Part shown: in pieces, positions 1-7,200 of the stretch
Position numbering within the stretch: the first letter of the stretch is position 1
Layout: each line of letters starts with the position of its first letter
NCBI GenBank assembly: GCA_934630485.1
Contig: CAKTWD010000038.1
Location: forward strand, 1-12,967
From: an uncultured Eggerthellaceae bacterium
GTDB taxonomy: Bacteria; Actinomycetota; Coriobacteriia; Coriobacteriales; Eggerthellaceae
Direction: 5' to 3'
Length of the DNA stretch: 12,967 bases
The notes under the pieces: generated by a model
The model's input: the letters and a program-made list of their open reading frames with translations, nothing else
Databases searched by the model: none
Told to the model about the DNA's origin: nothing
Made by a program: the position numbers and the translations under genes

Positions 1-190
1 GTACTCCACCTATGCTTCCGACGGCACCACCCTTACGCGCGAGCGCTATTCCTTCAGCGGTGACGTCGATGTGAACGGCCAGCCTTGCACGTGGTCGAGC
101 GTTCTTTCGTACGACTACTCCAACGCGAACCTCACGGGCAACCTTGCCAACACCGTGCGCGTCATCTACGTCTACGTCTCAACGAAGTAG
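1..190 (+). CDS. Hypothetical protein, C-terminal fragment
   Basis: Reading frame 2 (first full codon at position 2) is open from the window edge to a TAG at 188-190 and gives 62 residues. The end of the protein includes the segments RERYSFSGDVDVNG, SSVLSYDYSN and VRVIYVYVSTK. The alternation of Ser/Thr/Asn/Tyr with short hydrophobic strands suggests a beta-rich, possibly secreted or surface domain. I do not recognise the family, and the N-terminal part lies outside the window. Codon use (GC-rich third positions such as ACC, GGC, CTC, TAC) matches the neighbouring genes, and a hairpin follows about 50 nt after the stop, which supports a real gene end. A different frame, 85-300, is also open, but it is Arg/His-rich and runs through the hairpin, so it is not favoured. 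Confidence 0.6.
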   Translation, partial: YSTYASDGTTLTRERYSFSGDVDVNGQPCTWSSVLSYDYSNANLTGNLANTVRVIYVYVSTK

Positions 191-240
191 GGCAGGTGGG
201 CCGGTATCGCGGTTCGTTTGGAAATTGTGAATGTGAACGA

Positions 241-277
241 CACGCCCGCTTGCCTTTGGCGGCGGGCGTGCTATTAT
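241..277 (+). terminator. Hairpin after the first gene, possible terminator
   Basis: CACGCCCGC (241-249) and GCGGGCGTG (262-270) form a perfect 9-bp stem. A small inner GCC-TTT-GGC hairpin lies in the loop. The sequence after the stem is only moderately U-rich (CTATTATAT), so termination may be partial. The hairpin overlaps the candidate infC promoter. Confidence 0.5.
250..277 (+). promoter_or_regulatory. Candidate promoter of the infC operon
   Basis: TTGCCT (250-255), a 16-nt spacer and TATTAT (272-277) resemble a housekeeping sigma promoter. It would give an RNA leader of about 190 nt before infC. The -35 box lies inside the preceding hairpin. I see no better promoter between 277 and 408, but the match is not strong. 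Confidence 0.35.
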
Positions 278-301
278 ATGCAAGCTGTTTAATCAAGTGA
301 G

Positions 302-316
302 GCTCATTGAATGAGC
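302..316 (+). repeat. Short stem-loop in the infC leader
   Basis: GCTCATT and AATGAGC form a 7-bp inverted repeat around one base; in RNA the innermost pairs must open to make a loop. It lies near the expected 5' end of the leader and could be a stabilising 5' hairpin. Confidence 0.35.
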
Positions 317-357
317 TTCCACCTGGTTCGGTGCTTTAAGGCCGATGGGTACGTTGA

Positions 358-393
358 ATATCATGCAGTGTCGCTTTGTGCGATATCACGCAG
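358..393 (+). repeat. Direct repeat ATATCAYGCAG flanking a stem-loop
   Basis: ATATCATGCAG (358-368) and ATATCACGCAG (383-393) match at 10 of 11 positions with a 25-nt offset. Between and overlapping them, TCGC (371-374) and GCGA (380-383) pair around TTTGT, and GTG (368-370) can add pairs with CAC (387-389). This lies just upstream of the attenuator and may be part of a folded regulatory leader. Confidence 0.35.
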
Positions 394-407
394 ATTGATT
401 TCGTTCG

Positions 408-435
408 CCCGTTGCCTTGCAGCGGGTTTTTTGTT
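408..435 (+). terminator. Attenuator-like intrinsic terminator in the infC leader
   Basis: CCCGTTGC (408-415) and GCAGCGGG (419-426) form an uninterrupted 8-bp stem (one G-U pair) with a CTT loop. It is followed at once by six T residues (427-432) and then GTT. It lies 41 nt upstream of the infC start and has no gene of its own before it, so an attenuator in a long leader is the natural reading. The 5' arm (408-414) can alternatively pair with CGATGGG at 343-349 (7 pairs, two of them G-U), a possible anti-terminator. Leader attenuation of infC-rpmI-rplT is known in Bacillus subtilis, where L20 is the effector. That the same logic applies here is inference. Confidence 0.65.
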
Positions 436-437
436 GG

Positions 438-451
438 TGCGCGAAAGCGCA
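438..451 (+). promoter_or_regulatory. GAAA-tetraloop hairpin just before the infC ribosome site
   Basis: TGCGC (438-442), GAAA (443-446) and GCGCA (447-451) make a 5-bp stem capped by a GNRA tetraloop, 10 nt before the AGGAGG ribosome-binding sequence. Such a compact hairpin could be a protein or tertiary contact site in the leader; its role is unknown. Confidence 0.4.
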
Positions 452-461
452 GTGAATTAAC

Positions 462-478
462 AGGAGGTGAGCGCGATA
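462..478 (+). promoter_or_regulatory. infC ribosome-binding site that points to an AUA start
   Basis: AGGAGG at 462-467 is an ideal Shine-Dalgarno core. The first in-frame GTG begins inside it (467), which leaves no spacing. ATA at 476-478 lies 8 nt after the core, the expected distance, and is in frame with the whole IF3 protein. No ATG, GTG or TTG occurs at a suitable distance. Confidence 0.7.
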
Positions 479-1072
479 GCAGCTCAGGAGCCCAGGCTCA
501 ACGGCGAGATCTCCGTTCGCGAGTGTCGCCTCATCGGCTACGACGGCTCGCAGTTGGGTATCTATCCCACGCAGCAGGCTCGTCGCATCGCCGAGGATCA
601 GGGTCTCGACCTTGTCGAAATCGCCCCGAACGCCCAGCCGCCCGTTTGCCGCATCATGGATTACGGCAAATACAAGTACGATCAGGCTATCAAGGCGAAG
701 CAGGCGCGTAAGAACCAGAGCAAGATCGAAACCAAGGAAATGAAGTTCCGCCCGAAGATCGATGTGGGCGACTACACCACGAAGAAGAAGCACGTCTTGC
801 GCTTCCTCTCCGAGGGTAATAAGGTCAAGATCACGATCATGTTCCGCGGTCGCGAGATGGCCCACCCCGATCAGGGTCTCTCTATCCTCGAGCGACTTGC
901 TGACGACCTGAAGGACGTGGCAGTCATCGAGAGCGCCCCCAAGATGGAGGGTCGCAACATGCACATGCTCATCGCTCCCTTGCCGACGGCGGTGAAGAAG
1001 AAGGACGTTAAAGCCGGCAAGAAAAACAAGAAGCAAGAGGCCGATATGGCTGAAGAAGGAAAGGACGAATAA
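476..1072 (+). CDS. infC: Translation initiation factor IF-3
   Basis: IF-3 binds the 30S subunit, prevents early 50S joining and checks start-codon pairing. The 198-residue product has the family order: an N-terminal domain (about 7-75) with RLNGEISVRECRLIG, the LDLVEIAPNAQPPVCRIMDY stretch (44-63) and the KYKYDQ signature; a Lys-rich linker; and a C-terminal domain (about 86-170) with KEMKFRP, HVLRFL, KVKITIMFRGREM and SAPKMEGRNM. A Lys/Glu-rich tail follows (about 174-198). I place the start at ATA 476, 8 nt after AGGAGG; the alternative GTG at 467 overlaps the ribosome site. E. coli infC starts with AUU, and IF-3 represses its own translation by rejecting such codons, so an AUA start would fit this control. 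The stop overlaps the rpmI ATG by one base, indicating translational coupling. A transcription attenuator lies in the leader. Confidence 0.97.
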   Translation: MAAQEPRLNGEISVRECRLIGYDGSQLGIYPTQQARRIAEDQGLDLVEIAPNAQPPVCRIMDYGKYKYDQAIKAKQARKNQSKIETKEMKFRPKIDVGDYTTKKKHVLRFLSEGNKVKITIMFRGREMAHPDQGLSILERLADDLKDVAVIESAPKMEGRNMHMLIAPLPTAVKKKDVKAGKKNKKQEADMAEEGKDE

Positions 1073-1269
1073 TGCCCAAGATGAAGACCCATCGCGGTTT
1101 TGCAAAGCGCTTCCGTGTGACCGGTTCCGGTAAGATCATGCGTTCCAAGGCTTACAAGAGCCACATCATGACCAAGAAGAGCCAGAAGCGTAAGCGTAAC
1201 TTCCGTCACGAGACCGAAGTTGCCCCCGCGGATCGTCGCGTCATCGCTCGTAACCTCGGCCTTCGCTAA
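1072..1269 (+). CDS. rpmI: Large ribosomal subunit protein bL35
   Basis: The 65-residue basic protein begins MPKMKTHRGFAKRF and contains the typical VTGSGKIMRSKA and HIMTKKSQKRKRN segments, with full family length. bL35 is a small structural protein of the 50S subunit. The ATG shares its first base with the last base of the infC stop codon (TAATG), so translation is probably coupled. A purine-rich AAGGAAAGGA lies within the infC 3' end as a ribosome-binding sequence. The gene order infC-rpmI-rplT is the classical bacterial operon. Confidence 0.98.
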   Translation: MPKMKTHRGFAKRFRVTGSGKIMRSKAYKSHIMTKKSQKRKRNFRHETEVAPADRRVIARNLGLR

Positions 1270-1300
1270 TCCGGCCGGTATCTGATAAAGGAGATTCAAC

Positions 1301-1657
1301 ATGCCTCGTGTAAAGCGCGCAGTTAACGCACATAAGAAGCGTCGTACCGTCCTCGGCCGTGCAAAGGGCTACTATGGTGCGAAGTCCCGTACCTACACCA
1401 AGGCCAAGGAGCAGGTGCAGCATTCGCTTCAGTACCAGTACCGCGATCGCCGCAACAAGAAGCGCGAGATCCGCAGCCTGTGGATTACCCGCATCAACGC
1501 TGCTGCCCGTATGAACGGTATGTCTTACAGCGTGTTCATGAACGGCCTGAACAAGGCTGGCGTCGTGCTCGACCGCAAGGTCCTCGCCGACATGGCTGTC
1601 AGCGATCCCGCCGCTTTCGCTAAGCTGGTCGAGGTTGCCAAGAAGGCTCTCGCTTAA
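1301..1657 (+). CDS. rplT: Large ribosomal subunit protein bL20
   Basis: The 118-residue, Arg/Lys-rich protein starts MPRVKRAVNAHKKRR, followed by LGRAKGYYGAKSRTYTKAKE and RDRRNKKREIRSLWITRINA, all diagnostic of L20; the length is normal. L20 binds 23S rRNA early in 50S assembly, and in several bacteria it also represses its own operon through the mRNA leader. AAGGAG at 1288-1293 lies 7 nt before the ATG. The 31-nt gap after rpmI holds no terminator, so it is co-transcribed with infC and rpmI. A strong terminator follows 30 nt after the stop. Confidence 0.98.
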   Translation: MPRVKRAVNAHKKRRTVLGRAKGYYGAKSRTYTKAKEQVQHSLQYQYRDRRNKKREIRSLWITRINAAARMNGMSYSVFMNGLNKAGVVLDRKVLADMAVSDPAAFAKLVEVAKKALA

Positions 1658-1686
1658 TCAAAAGCGCTCGTCATTGCAAGTTTTCT

Positions 1687-1718
1687 AACCGCCCGCGATT
1701 TTGTGGGCGGTTTTTTTT
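1687..1718 (+). terminator. Intrinsic terminator of infC-rpmI-rplT
   Basis: AACCGCCCGC (1687-1696) pairs with GTGGGCGGTT (1703-1712) across a GATTTT loop, with one G-U pair, and the stem runs into an uninterrupted tract of eight T (1711-1718). This is a textbook rho-independent terminator. Confidence 0.93.
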
Positions 1719-1740
1719 CTTAGTGCGAAGAGGTTCTTCC

Positions 1741-3615
1741 ATGACTGATCCCAGCAAGGGCGCCCACGCCGGTCGTGCGCAGCATGTTGAAAGCCAGAAA
1801 CAATACGACGATAAACGCCGCCGTCAGTTCATCGGCTGCGTTCTTGCCGTCGCTATCGTGTTCGTGGCGGGATTTCTTGTTTGGGATACCAATTTGCGCC
1901 CGTATTCCATTAATGCGAAAGACTTCCCGTCCGACGGCCTGCGTGCTGCGGTTCGCGCGCTCGATTCTGACGGCGATGGCCTTATCACACGCGAAGAGGC
2001 TGCCAACATCACCGAGCTTACGGTGACCGAGGGAACCAACGTGTCGGGTCTTTCGATTCTGCCGAACTTGTCTTGCCTGATCGTCAACTCTGATTCAATC
2101 ACGAGCGTTGATGTCTCTGAGGCTTCTAGCCTCGTTGCTCTTGACGCGAAGGGCTCCGCTTCCGTCGATAGCGTGAATCTGGGTCGATCTTCCCACCTCA
2201 AGCAAGTCGACCTATCGGGGACTTCCGTTGATTCGCTTGATCTTTCCGGGGCCGCGCTGTTGGAGAACCTGTGCCTAGCCGACACTTACGTGGAAAGTCT
2301 GTCGCTTTCGGGCCTTGGGTCGCTTTCGTCGCTTGATGTGACGGGGACGTCCATCCAGAAGCTTGACCTTGCCGATCAGGCAAGCCTTTCGACGCTTCGC
2401 TGCGCGAACAGCGTGAAGGTTGAGAATCTTTCGAAAACGCCCCTTTCGGCGTACTGGTTGGTTACCGATTTCCAGAACAACATCCCGATGTTCGCAGGGG
2501 AAGAGGGGCAGAAGGTTCACGCCACTGCCGTTTATGACGAGCTCAACAGGCTTTCGTCCGCAACTTTCACCGAAGGGTCGGCAACCACTCCTGCGACTGT
2601 GTCCTACGACTATGACGACGAAGACCGTTTGACCAAGGTTTCGTTCGTCGATATGCAGACATCTTCGTCGGCGCCCACGAAGAATTCATGGTCGCTTTCC
2701 TATGACGACGAGGGTCGTTTGTCCGAGGCCTCGTGCGAAACCGGCGCTTACGCCACCTATGCGTACGATGATGAGGGCCGTCTTTCCTCATACGAGATCA
2801 AGCGTGCGCCGAAGGGTTTGGCTGTTGAGTATTCGTTCGAGTACGACGACAACGGCTCTCTCTCCGCAATTGCCTGCGGTGACGAGCGAACCGAGTTCGC
2901 CTACGACACCAGCGGCAGGGTGACCAGCATTGCGGTTACGGCGCCCAAATCGCAGGATTCTTCTGATGAAACGGATTCCAAATCCAAGGTGTCTGCCTCT
3001 GATTCCTCATCTGCCGCTAGCGCATCCGCTTCGTCGAGCTCTGCGTCGTCTGGGGCCGGCAAGGAAGAGAAGAACAAGACTGCAACTGACGACTCACGTG
3101 AGGTTTTGGCTTCCTATACGCTTGCTTATGATTCTGATGGTAATTGCGTGCGCGTCAACTACGCAATCAACGATAAGGATGACCAGGGAGAAGGAACCGT
3201 TGACGAGAAGTTCACCTACGATGACGGCGTGCTTGCCAATGCGGTGAGGGTCAGTGCTGGCGAGGGAAGCGACTGGTACCTTGACAATAAGGGCATCGTT
3301 TCGTCCGAATTCTCGTACGACGAGGAAGGTAATCTGATCAAAGCTGTTCTCACGCGTCAGGATCGAAGCGAGGGATCAACTGACTCGATGGAGCTTGGAT
3401 ACACGCGCGTGTTCGCAACCAAGGACACGTTGCCCAAGGGGTCTATCTGGGATACTTCCTATCCGCTTGCGGTTACGTTTGATGCTGACGGTTACTTGGC
3501 CTCGTTGGTTGCTTCGGGTTCGTCTGCGTTCACCCCGTGGGCTTGTACGCCCGATCCGCTGCGTTTCGCGTTTGATGGCGATGCGGCACTGCCGATGGGG
3601 TGTGTTGGGGTCTAG
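1741..3615 (+). CDS. Membrane-anchored protein with EF-hand, leucine-rich and YD repeats
   Basis: Product of 624 residues; function unknown. The ATG at 1741 is chosen over an in-frame GTG at 1723 because AAGAGG (1728-1733) lies 7 nt before it. Residues 26-28 (RRR) precede one membrane segment (about 29-48), so the rest is probably outside the cell. Residues 75-86 (DSDGDGLITREE) are a canonical EF-hand calcium loop with D, D, D and E at the ligand positions. Leucine-rich repeats follow (about 90-235; e.g. LKQVDLSGTSVDSLDLSGA). The rest carries RHS-like YD repeats, e.g. YDELNRL (265), YDDEGRL (321 and 342), YDTSGRV (388), YDSDGNC (463) and YDEEGNL (526). A Ser/Lys-rich spacer (about 402-452) interrupts the repeats. 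No toxin domain or LPXTG motif is seen. A role in surface binding or protein interaction is plausible but unproven. It has no operon partner, as strong terminators or gaps flank it. Confidence 0.85.
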   Translation: MTDPSKGAHAGRAQHVESQKQYDDKRRRQFIGCVLAVAIVFVAGFLVWDTNLRPYSINAKDFPSDGLRAAVRALDSDGDGLITREEAANITELTVTEGTNVSGLSILPNLSCLIVNSDSITSVDVSEASSLVALDAKGSASVDSVNLGRSSHLKQVDLSGTSVDSLDLSGAALLENLCLADTYVESLSLSGLGSLSSLDVTGTSIQKLDLADQASLSTLRCANSVKVENLSKTPLSAYWLVTDFQNNIPMFAGEEGQKVHATAVYDELNRLSSATFTEGSATTPATVSYDYDDEDRLTKVSFVDMQTSSSAPTKNSWSLSYDDEGRLSEASCETGAYATYAYDDEGRLSSYEIKRAPKGLAVEYSFEYDDNGSLSAIACGDERTEFAYDTSGRVTSIAVTAPKSQDSSDETDSKSKVSASDSSSAASASASSSSASSGAGKEEKNKTATDDSREVLASYTLAYDSDGNCVRVNYAINDKDDQGEGTVDEKFTYDDGVLANAVRVSAGEGSDWYLDNKGIVSSEFSYDEEGNLIKAVLTRQDRSEGSTDSMELGYTRVFATKDTLPKGSIWDTSYPLAVTFDADGYLASLVASGSSAFTPWACTPDPLRFAFDGDAALPMGCVGV

Positions 3616-3678
3616 GGTGCAGCAGATCGTTTGCGCCTTTATATTCCCGCTTGCGAAAATATCAGAGCGCCGCTTTTC

Positions 3679-3709
3679 AATCTGCAATATGGTATGCATG
3701 TTGCAGATT
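3679..3709 (+). promoter_or_regulatory. Perfect 9-bp inverted repeat before the NifX-like gene
   Basis: AATCTGCAA (3679-3687) and TTGCAGATT (3701-3709) are exact inverted copies separated by 13 nt. The right arm ends 5 nt before the GGAGGG ribosome site. It could be a repressor operator or an mRNA hairpin affecting translation. A weak terminator for the upstream gene is less likely, since only three T follow. I could not identify a convincing promoter next to it. Confidence 0.5.
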
Positions 3710-3727
3710 TAAGTGGAGGGAAAACCC

Positions 3728-4108
3728 GTGGTAGTTGCAGTTTCCTGCGATGGTTTGTCCATCGCGCCTTTTTTCACGCAGACCACCAGCTTCATGGTGT
3801 ACACCGTGGAGCGTGGCATCATCACCGATTGCAAGAATCTTCCCGCTCAGGGTCTTGATGAGGCGGGCTTGAAAGAGCTGCTTCAGGCTATCAACGCCGA
3901 TACTCTTATTGTGGGTCATATCGATTGCGCTTTGGCCGGCTCCATGTGCCATCAGGGCATCGAGGTTATCGCCGACGCCGAGGGAGCGGCGCTCGACGTT
4001 ACCAAGGCGTACCTGAGCAAATCGCTTACCGGCGTTCTTGACGCATGCTTCCTGTGCGACGAGGTCGACAATCAGGAACCCGATAACACCAAGCCGAAGA
4101 GCATCTAA
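3728..4108 (+). CDS. NifX-like protein (Nitro_FeMo-Co domain)
   Basis: Product of 126 residues. It matches the dinitrogenase iron-molybdenum cofactor biosynthesis fold: an opening VVAVSCDGLSIAPFF strand-loop, FMVYTVERG (22-30), LLQAINADTLIVGHIDCALA (51-70, the hydrophobic strand plus glycine-rich turn), GIEVIADAEGAALDVTKAY and a closing helix. In NifX/NafY-type proteins this domain binds FeMo-cofactor or iron-sulfur precursors. Single-domain members are common in organisms without nitrogenase, and no nif gene is near, so the role is open. Six cysteines are present, including CFLC (107-110) near the C-terminus, which could bind metal or a cluster. The start is set at GTG 3728, 7 nt after GGAGGG (3715-3720); an upstream in-frame GTG at 3713 overlaps that sequence. 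An inverted repeat precedes the gene and a strong terminator follows. Confidence 0.85.
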   Translation: MVVAVSCDGLSIAPFFTQTTSFMVYTVERGIITDCKNLPAQGLDEAGLKELLQAINADTLIVGHIDCALAGSMCHQGIEVIADAEGAALDVTKAYLSKSLTGVLDACFLCDEVDNQEPDNTKPKSI

Positions 4109-4145
4109 GCGTTCTCTGGTTGGTTTTCCAAAGCTTCGAAACAGT

Positions 4146-4182
4146 AAGGCGGTGCTGCTCAAGCGAGCGGCACCGCCTTTTT
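4146..4182 (+). terminator. Strong terminator between convergent genes
   Basis: Positions 4146-4160 pair with 4165-4179 over 15 bp (one G-U) around an AAGC loop, followed by T residues to 4182. It ends the plus-strand NifX-like transcript. Read on the minus strand the same hairpin lies about 45 nt after the surface-protein stop, but the sequence beyond it is not U-rich, so it may stop that transcript only weakly. A second short inverted repeat, GGAGGC/GCCTCC (4201-4206/4214-4219), lies between. Confidence 0.92.
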
Positions 4183-4222
4183 CGTTCAGCGTGTGGGGTG
4201 GGAGGCAGGAGAAGCCTCCTTG

Positions 4223-7200
4223 TTATTTGGATTCTTTTCGAATGGCGCCACGTGTTTTAAGACAGAGGACGGCAAGCGCGAGCGTCAAAGATGAGGCTGC
4301 AAGGGCAAATAGCGGAAGAGCAGCTGCGCGATCGCCGGTGTTTGGCATTTGGGCGCTGGTGTTGCCGTCACTCGATTCTGGCGCGTCAGACGAGCTTGGA
4401 GTGTCAGGCGAGGGAGCGGGCTTAGGTTCGTCCGAAGGATCGGGACTCGGGCTTGGGCCGGGATCCGGGTCTGGGTCGGGGTCGGGGTCGGGGCTTGGGC
4501 CGGGATCCGGGTCTGGGTCGGGGTCAGGTGCTGGCTCGGGGTCTTCCCATTGGGCATAGAGCGTTACCGAAGCGCCCGCTTTGTCGCAAAGATTGACGAC
4601 ACTTGCCCTATCGGCGAAGCTTTCGCCTGAGCCATCGCGTACTGTATTCCAGCCAAGGAACTTCGAGTTCTCCAGGCCTTCGTTTTCGAATACGAACTGA
4701 CAAGGAGGCAAAGTGAATGACTGGTCGTAGGCTATCTCGAGCGATTGCATGGCGGGTCCACCAGCTAGATTGCCATCAAAGTGCAGGAAGTATTTAATCG
4801 GTTCCCACTGGGCGTACAGCGTGATCGTTCCTGGCGAATCAAGAAGGTTCGCAACATCTTGAGCGTCGGCATAGGCATCGCCCGTGCCATCGGCTGCGGT
4901 GTTCCAACCAGTGAAAACGTATCCCGTTCGAGCGAAGGTGTTCGCAGGAAGCTTCCCTTCAAAACCGTAGGAAAGCTTTTGATCTGCCATCTCGCCTGAC
5001 GCATCTGTCGCATTGGGGTCGAACGAGACGAGGTAGTCGATGGGTTTAGAGTCGGCGCGCATCGTCAGCGGGCCGCGCATCACAACGGTTGTCGGGTTTG
5101 ATGTTTCGGTTGCGCCATCGGCGTACTGCGCGATGGAGTCGACGCCCGTCCACTTATCGAATAGGTAACCCGACACACGCTCACGTGCTTGAAGTGATAT
5201 CTCGCTTCCTTCCAGATAGACCTCTTTCGAGTTGATGGTGGCAGGCCGCGAGGGAACGACGTCGACGCCGCCGAGGTTTCCGTCGAAGGCCGTCTCGAGT
5301 GTGTAGAAGTTCAGCAAGACGACGTCTGCTTCATCACCCACGAAAACTTTTTTGCCTGTGTCTTTTCCGTCAAAGAGAAGGCGGTACGTTCCCGCAGGAA
5401 GCAGCTCTGTGCTTCTTAGTGCGTAGTAGGGCTTTCCTTCTGAAGTCACCCTCTGCTCGAACGGGGCGAAAGCCGTGTCGCCGGAAGCTAACGTCAACCT
5501 GTCGGCTAAAGCGGTTGCTGCTTGACCGTCAAGCGTTACGGCTATCGTCGCATCATGCTTCGTGTCCGACGTCTTCACCCATAGGGCACGCAAGGTAAGT
5601 CCGATCGGCGAGCCTTCTGAATCAAGGCTGACGCTCCCGTCGTCGTTTTTGGCACAGAGATTCGTCACCCACGCTTGATCTTTGATCGCACCTCCGATGG
5701 ATACATGGAGCGCCCATCCGACGAACTTGTACCCGTCTTTAACGAAGGCGTTGGCGGGCAGTTGCGCGGTGGCACCGATTTCAAGCTGGAGATCGGCCAT
5801 GGAGCCGCTGTCGGCACCGCCGCCGTCAAAGTGGACCGTGTACGACCGTGGCTTCCATTGCGCATAAAGGGTGACGACGTCGCCATCGGCAGCGGCTGAA
5901 ATCGATGCCCAATCAAGATGGTCGTAGCTTGTGCCTGAACCGTCGGCTTCGGTGTTCCAACTGGAAATCTGGAAGCCGGGAAGAGCCAGCGTGCACCCTG
6001 CTCCGACTTCGGTGAGATTTCCGGCTTCAACTTCGACATCGTCGGGAACGTGGCCGGTGGGTGCAGAGCTTACGCTGGCCGGGACGTTCGCGTCGTAGTG
6101 GATGGTGAAGGATAGGGGGCGGGTTTGCGCATACAGCGTATAGAAGCTTCCAGCCCCCGAGATATCGGCGCCGCCTGCGTAGACCCAGTTGCCGTTCTCG
6201 TCGGTAAATTGTGTGCCGTCGACGACGACGTTAGAAGCGAGCTTGCCGTTTGGCTGCAGCACTTCGGTGCTTGTCCGCCTTGATTTGTTGGTGTAGAACT
6301 CCAGCACACGACCGGGGGTCGTTGCGTTTTCGAAATGCTCGAGACCGTGTCCGTACAAGGCGATTGCCTGGCCGTTCGTTCCTTCGCCATTTGCATCAAG
6401 CGTCAGCTTGGTGGAGGGGAAGAACGTCTTTCTTTCGCCAGGCGCAACGGATCCCGTATAAGGAACGTCCGTGCTGTTCACGCGCGCCGTAACGCGTTGA
6501 AGCGTTGTGCCACTGGGCAGATAAGGGCAGAACAGCACTTCCTGATTGCCTGTGCAAAGCTCGCTGTCAAGGCTTACCGCGACGACGCCATTCATTCCAT
6601 AACCGCTGGTCAGACCATCAACAACAGCCAATGCGCCGCTTAAATCAAGCCGTACGTTCGTCAGCTCACCCATGACAGCCGTAGCGGGAGAAAGCTTGTT
6701 GCCGGCTGCATCGGTGGGAGTCACCTGAAACGTGCCCAGGTTGCTTACGGTGCTATCGGGTGCAACAAGGATCGAGCCACCCGTGATAGTCGCCTTGAAG
6801 TACTTGTCTTTCTTGGTGCCGTAGCCGTTGCCGTTGCAGCCGAATGCGCTTGCCTTGCTGCCACCCTTGGCGATGACGGTCCCGCCACTGATGTCAACCG
6901 TTACATAGGCTTGCGAGCCAGGGCCGTTCGTGCCACCGCCCCCAATGGCATGGGCGTGATCGGTCTGGGCGTACGCGCGGACGATGCCTCCAGAGATGGT
7001 GATGTTCTGGCGTCCCGGCGAATTACCGGAATTGCCAATTGCTGCAGGGTTGTTCGTGTCTCCGCCGAAAGCGGTGATGTCCCCGCCTGAGATTTTGATG
7101 GACTTGCAATAGTGCTTGTCGGTCGAGCCGCCTCCACTGCCAATGCCGCATCCGTATTTGCCGCCGACGGCCTTGACCGTTCCGCCCGAAATCGTAATGC

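Noticed and set aside
386..1105. Long minus-strand open frame opposite infC
   Set aside because: It is the antisense shadow of infC, which has clear IF-3 motifs; its own protein shows no recognisable domain and no good start context.
1741..3615. Polymorphic RHS toxin
   Set aside because: The YD repeats are few, the conserved RHS core-ending motif is not seen, there is no variable C-terminal toxin domain and no immunity gene follows.
3728..4108. Nitrogen fixation locus
   Set aside because: Only a single Nitro_FeMo-Co domain protein is present; no nifHDK, nifB, nifE or nifN is nearby, and the domain is widespread in non-fixing bacteria.
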